This document shows, piece after piece, positions 1 through 6,056 of a stretch of 14,751 bases of DNA. This DNA is from an uncultured Collinsella sp. Lineage in GTDB: Bacteria; Actinomycetota; Coriobacteriia; Coriobacteriales; Coriobacteriaceae. Position 1 is the first letter of the stretch, and each line of letters opens with the position of its first letter. The stretch is taken from NCBI GenBank assembly GCA_900766165.1, contig CAAFUK010000077.1, positions 1 through 14,751 on the forward strand, written 5' to 3'. Position numbers and translations under genes: made by a program. The notes under the pieces were generated by a model. The model saw only the letters and a list, made by a program, of their open reading frames with translations. It had not been told where the DNA came from and did not search any database.

Positions 1-482
1 AGCAGCACCTTGGCGCCCGCCTCCTCGGCGATTTTGACGAGCTCGGCATAGTAGCCGGCATCGACACCACGCGGCAGCGAGCCCGAAAGCGTCACAACGT
101 CCGCCTTCGCTGCGAGCTCGGCAAACTTGGCCGTAAAGGCCTCGAGCTCGGCCGGGGCGATCTGCGGGCCGCTCTCCAAAAGCTCGGTCTGATTACCCTC
201 GTGCAGAATATTCAGGCAAATGCGCGTCTCACCGGCGATGGGCACAAAGTCGTTCTTGACGCCATCGGCATCCATGAGCTCGGCCATATAGGCACCCATG
301 TGTCCGCCGAGCAGACCGGTCGCGAGCACATCGTCGCCCAACTGCAGCAGCACACGGCTCACGTTGAGGCCCTTGCCGCCAGCGGTCTTTTCGGGCGTCA
401 CACGGTTCACGTCGTCGATGATCAGCTTGTCGAGCTGATAGCGCGTATCAATCGACGGGTTCATGGTAACGGTCAGAATCAT
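1..482 (-). CDS. lacC: Tagatose-6-phosphate kinase, N-terminal part (3' end outside window)
   Basis: This is a PfkB-family sugar kinase, expected to phosphorylate tagatose-6-phosphate to the 1,6-bisphosphate with ATP in the cytoplasm. About 160 codons are visible. The protein starts MILTVTMNPSIDTRY, the typical opening of LacC and 1-phosphofructokinase. The PfkB signature AGGKGLNVSRVLLQLG lies near residues 34-49, and the motif VTLSGSLPRG is also present. The catalytic C-terminal GAGD region lies beyond the edge. The ATG at 482 is preceded by AGGAG (489-493) at good spacing. It is the last visible gene of the lacA-lacB-lacX-lacC operon, 53 bp after lacX. FruK (1-phosphofructokinase) is the main alternative by sequence, but the neighbours lacA and lacB make LacC much more likely. 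LacD aldolase would be expected next. Confidence 0.9.
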   Translation of the reverse strand, partial: MILTVTMNPSIDTRYQLDKLIIDDVNRVTPEKTAGGKGLNVSRVLLQLGDDVLATGLLGGHMGAYMAELMDADGVKNDFVPIAGETRICLNILHEGNQTELLESGPQIAPAELEAFTAKFAELAAKADVVTLSGSLPRGVDAGYYAELVKIAEEAGAKVL

Positions 483-498
483 GTTGAACTCCTGTTCC

Positions 499-518
499 GG
501 GGCGGCATAACCCGCCCC
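499..518 (-). promoter_or_regulatory. Intercistronic hairpin upstream of lacC
   Basis: GGGGCGG (499-505) pairs perfectly with CCGCCCC (512-518) around a 6-nt loop. It sits between the lacX stop and the lacC ribosome binding site. No T-run follows on the minus strand, so it is more likely an mRNA stability or processing element than a terminator. Confidence 0.45.
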
Positions 519-535
519 AAACATACGATAACTCG

Positions 536-1417
536 TTAAAGGATCTCGATCTCAAAGCCGCGGGTGACGGTCTCTCCCGGCTTGGCCACCAGGCAGCCAC
601 GCTTGTGCTCCAGAATATCGTCCTCGTCGGAGCAGGTGGACAGACCACCCCACGGTTCAACAGCCACAAAGTCGCCCTCGGGCTTGCTCCATACAATCAG
701 GTACGGCATATCGGGGAACGTCAGGCGCACGCCCTTGTCCTCGGTTTTCTTGGTCAACGTAACCACGCGGCTCTCGAGCACGTCAAAGATGGTCTCCGCG
801 AAGTCGAAGAGTTCGTGGGTAAGCGGCAGGTCATGGCCGATCATGGGGTTCTTGCTGCGATGCTCAACATCAATCAGGCCCGTCGAGGGAACGGCAGTAC
901 AGAGCTCGGTGACCTCACGCTGCTCAAAACGAAGCTCATAATCGTCATAGGACTCGCCCTCGTCGAGCGGGCACTTAAAGCCGGGGTGGCCGCCCACAAA
1001 AAACGGCATGTCCTCGGTGCCCTCATTGGTCACCTCGTACGACACGGCCACCTTTTCCGAATCGATCGTGTAACGAGCAACGATCTTAAACGGATACGGG
1101 TACTGCTCGAGCAACTCGGCATGGTCGGCAGAGCTTAGGCTCAGCGCAACCATGTTGTCGCTCTGCTCCTCGAGCTTCCACTCCTGTTTGCGCGCAAAGC
1201 CGTGGCGGGCGAGCTTAACCTCGCGGCCGCCCATGGTCATTGCGTGACCGTCGCGAAGGCCGCCGCAGATCGGGAAACAAATAGGTGCCTGGCCCGACCA
1301 GACCGCCGGGTCACCCTGCCACAGGTACTCACGGCCGTTGGCCGTAATAGAAGTGAACGACCCACCCGCCGTGCGCAGTGCTACGCGAATAGAACCGTTA
1401 TCAAGAACAAACTCCAT
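536..1417 (-). CDS. lacX: LacX-type aldose 1-epimerase (galactose mutarotase family)
   Basis: This is a 293-residue aldose-1-epimerase-family protein, expected to interconvert the alpha and beta anomers of a sugar or sugar phosphate in the cytoplasm. Family marks are RHGFAR (about 71-76), the catalytic-type histidine in GGHPGFKCPL (H144) and the late acidic motif VAVEPWGG (E254). GGHPGF is typical of the LacX branch found in Firmicute lactose operons. The frame stays open upstream to an ATG at 1450. I chose the ATG at 1417 because a GGAAGG ribosome binding site lies 5 nt before it and the family normally starts at this point. It lies between lacB (119 bp) and lacC (53 bp), so it is probably co-transcribed. 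Its exact substrate is not proven for any LacX that I know of; an anomer of galactose-6-phosphate or tagatose-6-phosphate is the natural guess. Confidence 0.85.
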   Translation of the reverse strand: MEFVLDNGSIRVALRTAGGSFTSITANGREYLWQGDPAVWSGQAPICFPICGGLRDGHAMTMGGREVKLARHGFARKQEWKLEEQSDNMVALSLSSADHAELLEQYPYPFKIVARYTIDSEKVAVSYEVTNEGTEDMPFFVGGHPGFKCPLDEGESYDDYELRFEQREVTELCTAVPSTGLIDVEHRSKNPMIGHDLPLTHELFDFAETIFDVLESRVVTLTKKTEDKGVRLTFPDMPYLIVWSKPEGDFVAVEPWGGLSTCSDEDDILEHKRGCLVAKPGETVTRGFEIEIL

Positions 1418-1536
1418 AGGAGCCTTCCCTTTCTTACGACAGCCCGCCAAGTCAATAGGGCTGATAGAAAACCGGCCCGCGCCCCATCACAGAAACGCGA
1501 GCCGTCAACGGACTAGTTAATTACGCCGGATACCCG

Positions 1537-2061
1537 CTAATCGTGGTATTCGCCGCGGTCCCACTTCTCGAGGAACTCGTCAAAGAAGTGCGGGTCGGCC
1601 TGAGCCTCGGCATCGGCCTTATTGCAGGCATCGATCTTGGCGATCAGGGCATCGTGCTCGGGGGTCTTCTCGTAGGGCTCCTCCAGGAAGGCAAGCATGA
1701 TATCGGCCATCAGGAACTCGCCGGTAATCTTGCCGCCAAAGCCCACGATGTTGGCGTTGAGCTCGCGACGGGCATACAGGGCAGAGGTCATGTCGCGGAC
1801 CAGAGCGCAGCGGGCGCCGGGAACCTTGTTGACGGCGTTGGTGATGCCAATGCCGGTGCCGCACAGGGCCACGCCAAAGTCGGCCTTGCCGCTGGCAACA
1901 GCCTCGCCCACGGCCTTACCGTAGATGGGATAGTGCGTACGGGTGTGGCTGTAGGTGCCGCAGTCGAGCACCTTGTAGCCAGCCTGCTCCAGGCGGTCGG
2001 CCAGATAGATCTTCTCGTCCGTAACGATATGGTCGCAACCGATTGCGATGGTCTTCTTCAT
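1537..2061 (-). CDS. lacB: Galactose-6-phosphate isomerase subunit LacB
   Basis: The gene encodes a 174-residue protein of the RpiB/LacAB family. With LacA it should isomerise D-galactose-6-phosphate to D-tagatose-6-phosphate. It keeps the family motifs GCDHIVTDEK (D10, H11), TRTHYPIYG, the active-site-type cysteine in CGTGIGI (C67), NAVNKVPGARCALVRDMTSA and GFGGKITGE. The C-terminus DPHFFDEFLEKWDRGEYHD is essentially identical to that of staphylococcal and streptococcal LacB, which makes the call firm and separates it from RpiB. AAAGGA stands just upstream of the ATG at 2061. It follows lacA by 63 bp in the same direction. Confidence 0.96.
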   Translation of the reverse strand: MKKTIAIGCDHIVTDEKIYLADRLEQAGYKVLDCGTYSHTRTHYPIYGKAVGEAVASGKADFGVALCGTGIGITNAVNKVPGARCALVRDMTSALYARRELNANIVGFGGKITGEFLMADIMLAFLEEPYEKTPEHDALIAKIDACNKADAEAQADPHFFDEFLEKWDRGEYHD

Positions 2062-2124
2062 CAGAACGTCCTTTCGTCTGAATTCACAAGTTGAGGTAGA
2101 AGTTCGAGTTCTCGGTGGCTCTCG

Positions 2125-2553
2125 TTAGGCCATCTTGTTGAGCATGTCGACACGGATCTGGTGACGGCCGCCGGCGTACTGGGCGCGCAGGAACTCGCGG
2201 GCGATCTTCTTGGCGACCTCGGTGCCCACAACGCCCGGGCCCATGGTGACCATGCGCGAGCCGTTGTGCTCGCGGGTCATGTAGGCGGAACGCTCGTCGG
2301 AAATGTTGGCGACGACCATACCCTTAATCTTGACGGCGGCCATATAGGAGCCGACGCCGTACTTATCGAATGCGAAGCCCTGGGAATCCTTGTGCTCCAG
2401 CAGGTCCTTGGCAACGGCGGTCGCGGAATCGACAAAGTCCGCGGCAGGGGTCTCGGAATAGTCGACAACCTCGTGACCGTCGGTGATGAGCATCTCCTTG
2501 ATGGACTCCTTCATCGACATACCGTCGGCATCGGAAGCGATTACAACCCTCAT
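2125..2553 (-). CDS. lacA: Galactose-6-phosphate isomerase subunit LacA
   Basis: The gene encodes a 142-residue protein, the usual LacA length and the partner of LacB in the heteromeric isomerase. Visible motifs are VVIASDADG at the N-terminus, ADFVDSATAVAKD, KIKGMVVANISDERSAYMTREHNGSRMVTMG and the diagnostic end GGRHQIRVDMLNKMA. As in other LacA proteins the RpiB-type active-site cysteine is absent (GFAFDKYGVGS stands there), so catalysis is expected to rely on LacB residues. A near-ideal AAGGAGG ribosome binding site lies 5 nt before the ATG. It is the first gene of the leftward operon and has a promoter region rich in inverted repeats upstream (2640-2740). Confidence 0.95.
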   Translation of the reverse strand: MRVVIASDADGMSMKESIKEMLITDGHEVVDYSETPAADFVDSATAVAKDLLEHKDSQGFAFDKYGVGSYMAAVKIKGMVVANISDERSAYMTREHNGSRMVTMGPGVVGTEVAKKIAREFLRAQYAGGRHQIRVDMLNKMA

Positions 2554-2639
2554 GACATCCTCCTTGAGAGATACGCAGGTGCGTAGTTTCTGTTTGGAAG
2601 TGTTGAATCGCGTTCAGGTCCGGGCATCTGAATGTGCGG

Positions 2640-2740
2640 TTCTTCACTGTTCATGTTTATTTGAACACATTCGAACAGTAACTGCAAGAATTATTTGTTT
2701 ATCTTTGTTCTTTTTTGAACAAATACCGTTCACGGATGAT
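2640..2740 (-). promoter_or_regulatory. Control region of the lacA operon with several GTTC/GAAC repeats
   Basis: This AT-rich stretch lies between a terminator and lacA. It holds TGTTCA (2648-2653) facing TGAACA (2662-2667), the outer pair ACTGTTC (2646-2652) and GAACAGT (2673-2679), and the inverted repeat TTTGTTC-6-GAACAAA (2704-2723). ACCGTTCACGG lies at 2725-2735. GTTT (2697), GTTC (2707) and GTTC (2728) are spaced 10 and 21 bp apart, that is, on the same face of the helix. GAAC at 2663 and 2673 is also 10 bp apart. Such phased short repeats are typical of DeoR-family sugar-phosphate regulators such as LacR. I could not place -35 and -10 boxes with confidence. Confidence 0.6.
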
Positions 2741-2784
2741 TGCTGACCGTTTGAGCCCGGCGCGGACGTAGCGACCGCGTATTC

Positions 2785-2826
2785 AACAAACAAAAGGGCG
2801 GACGAGAACGTGTCTCGGCCGCCCTT
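2785..2826 (-). terminator. Intrinsic terminator of the split membrane-protein gene
   Basis: The stem AAGGGCGG(A)CGAGA (2794-2807) pairs with TCTCG(G)CCGCCCTT (2813-2826) around a 5-nt loop, with one internal mismatch. Read leftwards it ends in TTTTGTTTG, the expected T-run. It lies just after the stop at 2861 and separates that gene from the lacA promoter. Confidence 0.8.
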
Positions 2827-2860
2827 CTTACGGTTAATCTTCCAAAGAACGCTTTGCCGC

Positions 2861-3145
2861 CTACTCAGACAGCCTGCCCTTCTTGGCATGCTTGGACGGA
2901 GCACTCAGAAAGCGGCCCGTCAAATAGTTCGCGGGACCGGAGATATCAATCCCCAGCAGGGTGTGCCCCAGCCACAGGAACGCCACAAGCACCAGCAGCG
3001 GGATAACGCACGAAGTCACGATCATCACGATGACGCCTTCAATCAGATCGGTCACCTGCCGCACGATCTCATCGGTCATCTGCTTGGCGCCGCTGGTCAC
3101 CGACGTAACAAGACTCGATGCCCCATCAGTCAACTGCTCGAGCAC
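2861..3145 (-). CDS. Membrane-anchored C-terminal fragment, in frame with the gene upstream
   Basis: I do not recognise the family. The frame encodes 94 residues from a GTG at 3145: a polar, amphipathic start (LEQLTDGASSLVTSVTSGAK), one strong membrane segment (about 36-60) and a basic tail (SAPSKHAKKGRLSE). It lies in the same frame as the 237-residue gene upstream, whose TAA stop (3170-3172) is 27 nt before this GTG. Reading through the TAA gives SEATESKN and then this protein, so it looks like the last part of one longer protein of about 340 residues. A GGAG lies 9 nt before the GTG, so restart of translation is possible. Either this is a nonsense-mutated gene, or two proteins are made by reinitiation. 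Confidence 0.55.
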   Translation of the reverse strand: MLEQLTDGASSLVTSVTSGAKQMTDEIVRQVTDLIEGVIVMIVTSCVIPLLVLVAFLWLGHTLLGIDISGPANYLTGRFLSAPSKHAKKGRLSE

Positions 3146-3169
3146 GTTTTTGGACTCCGTGGCCTCGGA

Positions 3170-3883
3170 TTATTTCTTGTTCGATTTTGAGCTGGTCTCG
3201 GCTGACTTGTCCGTAGTGTCGGCCGCGTCCGCAGCCTTTTGCTCAGCTTGCTCAATACTTACGCGATACGTTTCATCGACCTTCTGCGACACCCATACGC
3301 TCGCGGGCACAAGCGCCATACCGATCACGGCAACCACTAGCACGCGCGTCGCCACACGGCGCAGGACAGCGCTCGTGCTCCAGCGCCCGTGAATGCCGAG
3401 CGACACCGCAAAGAGCACCAACGAAAACGGGATTAAGATGCCCAAGCCAACCGACCACAAAATCGTGAGCAAGTATTTCTCCAGGTATAGCACGGCAAGC
3501 ACGATACCAAGGTTGCCTGAAAGCTGCGCGAGCTGTTCGGCAACCGGCGTTCCCGTATCACCAGGTAGCGCGGTAATGCCCGCAGATAGCGCCACGCACG
3601 AGGTCGTGAGCGCCAGTACGTTACCCTTCTTTTGGTCGATGACCTCGATGGTGGAGTCCCAAGTTTTGGTATCGGCGAAATGCGGACGAGCTACAAAGCC
3701 CGACAGCAGCGCCAGTACCACGAGCGCAACGATAAAGCCAATCTGAAGCTTTTTGTTTGCACACACGACATCGGACAGGCTGGGCTGCAGCTCGGTTACC
3801 GTCGTGTGCTCGGTTATCTGGACAGGACGCCCATGAGCCATCTCGTGCGCGTCTCTTTTTTGTATTGACCCGTTATCCGGCAT
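3170..3883 (-). CDS. Polytopic membrane protein of unknown function, ended by an in-frame TAA
   Basis: This is a 237-residue protein that I cannot assign to a named family. It has a polar N-terminus of about 45 residues and hydrophobic segments near 47-64, 88-105, 123-140, 141-164 and 179-199. The tail from residue 207 is hydrophilic, rich in Ala, Asp, Lys and Ser, and ends SKSNKK. The start is well supported: AGGAGG stands 7 nt before the ATG at 3883. The same frame continues past the TAA into the 94-residue reading frame ending at 2861, with no frameshift. The natural gene is therefore probably 2861-3883, carrying a premature stop such as GAA to TAA. Nothing ties it to sugar metabolism; it sits between two lac units with its own terminator. 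Confidence 0.7.
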   Translation of the reverse strand: MPDNGSIQKRDAHEMAHGRPVQITEHTTVTELQPSLSDVVCANKKLQIGFIVALVVLALLSGFVARPHFADTKTWDSTIEVIDQKKGNVLALTTSCVALSAGITALPGDTGTPVAEQLAQLSGNLGIVLAVLYLEKYLLTILWSVGLGILIPFSLVLFAVSLGIHGRWSTSAVLRRVATRVLVVAVIGMALVPASVWVSQKVDETYRVSIEQAEQKAADAADTTDKSAETSSKSNKK

Positions 3884-4001
3884 TTGGATACCTCCTCAGT
3901 CCGGGGCTTAATGCGAAAGGAAGTATACCCACCGAGCAAAAATCGAACGGGAAGACGAACAGAGCGCACCAAGACTGTCCCCAATGACTATCTCCGGATG
4001 A

Positions 4002-4066
4002 GTTGCGGTGGAATAGGGATTGTTTTGCGCCCGTCGGCCCCTATTCAGTCCCTATTTCACCGCAAC
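4002..4066. repeat. Long imperfect inverted repeat, 18-nt arms
   Basis: The arm 4002-4019 (GTTGCGGTGGAATAGGGA) matches the reverse complement of 4049-4066 at 17 of 18 positions, across a 29-nt centre. It lies in the gap between the membrane-protein gene and lacF and has no T-run, so it does not look like a terminator. It could be a small dispersed palindromic repeat or the remnant of a non-autonomous element. A single copy is seen here. Confidence 0.55.
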
Positions 4067-4081
4067 TTGAAGGAGAACAGA

Positions 4082-4114
4082 AAAAGCCCTGCCGCGGGTA
4101 ACGGCAGGGCTTTT
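4082..4114 (-). terminator. Intrinsic terminator of lacF (can work both ways)
   Basis: The perfect stem AAAAGCCCTGCCG (4082-4094) pairs with CGGCAGGGCTTTT (4102-4114) around a 7-nt loop. It gives a T-run in either direction and lies 28 bp past the lacF stop. It marks lacF as the end of its transcript and shields it from the genes to the left. Confidence 0.9.
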
Positions 4115-4142
4115 GGAAGGGAACTGAGTTGCGCAAAAAGGG

Positions 4143-4481
4143 TTAGGCGAGCTTGGCCTCGAGCTCGGCAATGCGCTTGTAGGCGTCGATGGTAAAGCGG
4201 GTCTGCTTCTCCAGAATCATGGTAGTCATGAGGGTATCCTGAGCGTGGGCCATGATGAAGGTCATCTCCATCTCGCCACCACCGGCCTCCTGCGAAAGCA
4301 GCTTGGTCTGCGTGTCGTGGGCGCCGATAAGTGCATCGCTGGCATCCTTGTGCAGCTGTTCGGCCTTCTCAAAGTCACCCTCGCGAGCAGCATCGAGCGC
4401 TGCAAGCAGATCTGTCTGGGCGTCACCTGCGTATGCGACAATCTCGAATCCAACCATCGAGATTTCTTCTTTGGTTGCCAT
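4143..4481 (-). CDS. lacF: PTS lactose/cellobiose-family EIIA component
   Basis: This is a 112-residue all-helical IIA of the Lac family, a cytoplasmic phosphocarrier that takes phosphate from HPr and passes it to IIB. The phosphorylated histidine is H79 in MTFIMAHAQDTLMTTM, followed by D82, which corresponds to the metal-binding aspartate at the trimer axis. The N-terminal EEISMVGFEIVAYAGDAQ and the length are standard for the family. It is the only IIA in the window, so it probably serves both LacE proteins (6057-7820 and 10952-12730), neither of which carries a fused IIA. It stands alone between its terminator and a control region at 4590-4663. There is no clear terminator between the regulator gene ending at 4696 and lacF, so some read-through from that gene is possible. 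Chitobiose or cellobiose IIA is the alternative by sequence; context favours lactose. Confidence 0.93.
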   Translation of the reverse strand: MATKEEISMVGFEIVAYAGDAQTDLLAALDAAREGDFEKAEQLHKDASDALIGAHDTQTKLLSQEAGGGEMEMTFIMAHAQDTLMTTMILEKQTRFTIDAYKRIAELEAKLA

Positions 4482-4589
4482 ATTGCGTTCCTTTCACATA
4501 TGAACCAATGGAGAGCATCGCGTCCGGGCATACGCGCTGCGTTCTGTATGGCAGAAACATTAACATTCAAACAAAAAAGAACAGCGCAA

Positions 4590-4663
4590 AACGTAATTTC
4601 AAGCTATGAACGGTCAATTTTTGCCCGCGAACGGTTTTTAAACCAATTTAAACAATATCGAAC
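4590..4663 (-). promoter_or_regulatory. lacF control region with helically phased GAAC/AAAC repeats
   Basis: GAACGGT occurs at 4608-4614 and again at 4629-4635, exactly 21 bp apart. AAAC (4640), AAAC (4650) and GAAC (4660) continue the series in steps of 11, 10 and 10 bp. On the lacF strand the two main sites read ACCGTTC. A possible promoter on that strand is TTGACC (4617-4612), a 16-nt spacer, then TACGTT (4595-4590). That would place a repeat over the -35 box and fit repression. The -10 match is weak. The phased layout is like that of DeoR-family operators. Confidence 0.5.
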
Positions 4664-4695
4664 ACAATTAGCGGCAACCCAAACAGACCCGCGCC

Positions 4696-5700
4696 CTAGC
4701 GCCAATCGCGTACCGTATCGCCCTCGACGAGCACACCGGGGATCAGCATGTGCTCCACGCCAGACGCACCCCCATCAGCGCCGGCAATCTTGTCGACCGC
4801 CCACATGCCGACGCGCTTGTTGTTAAAGCGCACCGTGGTCAGACGACGATCGGGCACGATCTCGCCCAGGCTGTCGTCAACGCCCACCACGCTCACGTCC
4901 TCGGGCACGCGCTTTCCGCGCGACTCGAGCCCGCGAATGCAGCCGTAGGCCATAGCGTCGTTGGAGGCATAGATGGCAGTACAGGTCGGATCATCCGCCA
5001 GAGCCTGGCCTGCGGCATATCCGCTCTGTGCCGTCCAGTCGCCGCGCACGAGCTGCGGGGGCTCAATGCCATGCGCGCGCAATGTCTCGCGCCAGCCTTC
5101 CTCGCGCCGCATGCCCGAAAGCGAGCGCTCGGGGCATGAGATAAAGTGCACAGTCTTGTGCCCCCGCCCCAGCAAGTACTCGACCACCTGGCGCGAGCAA
5201 TCAAACTGGTCGTTATCGACCGTCGAGCACAGCGGATGTTCCAACATGGTAACGAGCACCGTCTGCATGCCGGGCAGCGGCTCAAAGGTGCCGAAGTCTG
5301 CCGGCATGCGGTTCATGATCACGACCATGCCGTCCACCGGAAGCGCACTCATACGCGACGACGCGCTCTCGAGGGTGTAGGGATGCCCATCTACTTTAGT
5401 AAGGGTGATGGCATAGCCGTGCTTGTCAGCGGCGGCGGCAAAACCCTCCATGCGGTCGAGGTTTCCGGTGCCGGTGATATTGAACATGGCGACGCCGACG
5501 GTCTTGAACTTGCCGCGACGCAGCGACCGGCCGGCAAAATTGGGTCGATACCCAAGCTCGCGCATGGCGGCACGCACACGCTCCTTGGTCTCGGGGCGCA
5601 CGCTGGGCGAATCGTGCACGGTGCGCGAGACCGTCTGCTCCGAAACGCCCGCAAGACGTGCCACATCCTTAACGGATACCGATTTTTTAACAGCCGCCAT
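4696..5700 (-). CDS. LacI/GalR-family transcriptional regulator of cassette 1
   Basis: The gene encodes a 334-residue protein of standard LacI-family layout. An N-terminal helix-turn-helix comes first (about 9-28, VKDVARLAGVSEQTVSRTV), then the hinge region ending NFAGRSLRRGK, with the leucine that normally inserts at the central CpG of the operator. A periplasmic-binding-protein-like sensor domain follows (VGVAMFNITGTGNLDRMEG, then TAIYASNDAMAYG and VSVVGVDDS). It is divergent from lacE1, and two near-identical CpG-centred palindromes lie in the gap (5857-5875 and 5978-5996), which are probably its operators. It most likely represses lacE1-lacG1 and responds to a sugar or sugar phosphate; the ligand cannot be read from the sequence. 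It is clearly paralogous to the regulator at 9666-10667. The ribosome binding site is weak. Confidence 0.9.
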   Translation of the reverse strand: MAAVKKSVSVKDVARLAGVSEQTVSRTVHDSPSVRPETKERVRAAMRELGYRPNFAGRSLRRGKFKTVGVAMFNITGTGNLDRMEGFAAAADKHGYAITLTKVDGHPYTLESASSRMSALPVDGMVVIMNRMPADFGTFEPLPGMQTVLVTMLEHPLCSTVDNDQFDCSRQVVEYLLGRGHKTVHFISCPERSLSGMRREEGWRETLRAHGIEPPQLVRGDWTAQSGYAAGQALADDPTCTAIYASNDAMAYGCIRGLESRGKRVPEDVSVVGVDDSLGEIVPDRRLTTVRFNNKRVGMWAVDKIAGADGGASGVEHMLIPGVLVEGDTVRDWR

Positions 5701-5791
5701 AGGTCGATCTTTCTATGTCAACGATGCCATCGCGGGCATCCCAACAGACAAAATGAACGCCTTCAAGTATATCCAACACCTCCCCCACAAT

Positions 5792-5821
5792 ACGTTCACC
5801 ACCCAAAACCTACCGTTCACC
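5792..5821. promoter_or_regulatory. Direct repeat CGTTCACC, 21 bp apart
   Basis: CGTTCACC occurs at 5793-5800 and 5814-5821, a period of 21 bp. The second copy is preceded by AC to give ACCGTTCACC. The pair starts 93 bp upstream of the regulator's ATG at 5700 and about 240-265 bp upstream of lacE1. The same motif pair with the same period occurs before lacF and in cassette 2. Confidence 0.5.
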
Positions 5822-5856
5822 GACAATCCCGCTTCCACGAACGGCTTTTGTCGCCC

Positions 5857-5875
5857 AAATGTTAACGTTGCCATT
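5857..5875 (-). promoter_or_regulatory. Upstream LacI-type operator of cassette 1
   Basis: Read on the minus strand it is AATGGCAACGTTAACATTT, centred on CpG as expected for a LacI-family site. It differs at one position in 19 from the second site at 5978-5996. The centres are 121 bp apart, a spacing that would allow DNA looping between two repressor dimers. Confidence 0.65.
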
Positions 5876-5977
5876 GTGCAAACACAGAGCCACCGGGCGG
5901 CTCAATCGTTTACGCATAAGGAATCGATGGTTCGCAGGCGCAGGAACCAACGGTTCGCGTCTTTTATTGTGTCACAA

Positions 5978-5996
5978 AATGGCAACGTCAACATTT
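5978..5996 (+). promoter_or_regulatory. Downstream LacI-type operator of cassette 1
   Basis: AATGGCAACGTCAACATTT matches the upstream operator at 18 of 19 positions. It is embedded in a wider inverted repeat, CAAAATG (5975-5981) against CATTTTG (5992-5998). It lies about 60-80 bp before the lacE1 start, a position suited to blocking transcription of lacE1. I found no convincing -35/-10 pair beside it. Confidence 0.7.
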
Positions 5997-6056
5997 TGGC
6001 AACCGAACGCCAAAAGCTACCATCGTTGCTAACCCACCGACTCTTAGGAGCATTGC

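Noticed and set aside
1418..1450. ATG at 1450 as start of the lacX-type gene
   Set aside because: The extra residues (MAGCRKKGKAP) are unlike the family, and they cover the ribosome binding site GGAAGG of the better start at 1417.
2572..2585. Small palindrome TACGCAGGTGCGTA in the lacA leader
   Set aside because: Only 6-bp arms with a 2-bp centre. It could occur by chance, and nothing similar is seen at the other lac promoters.
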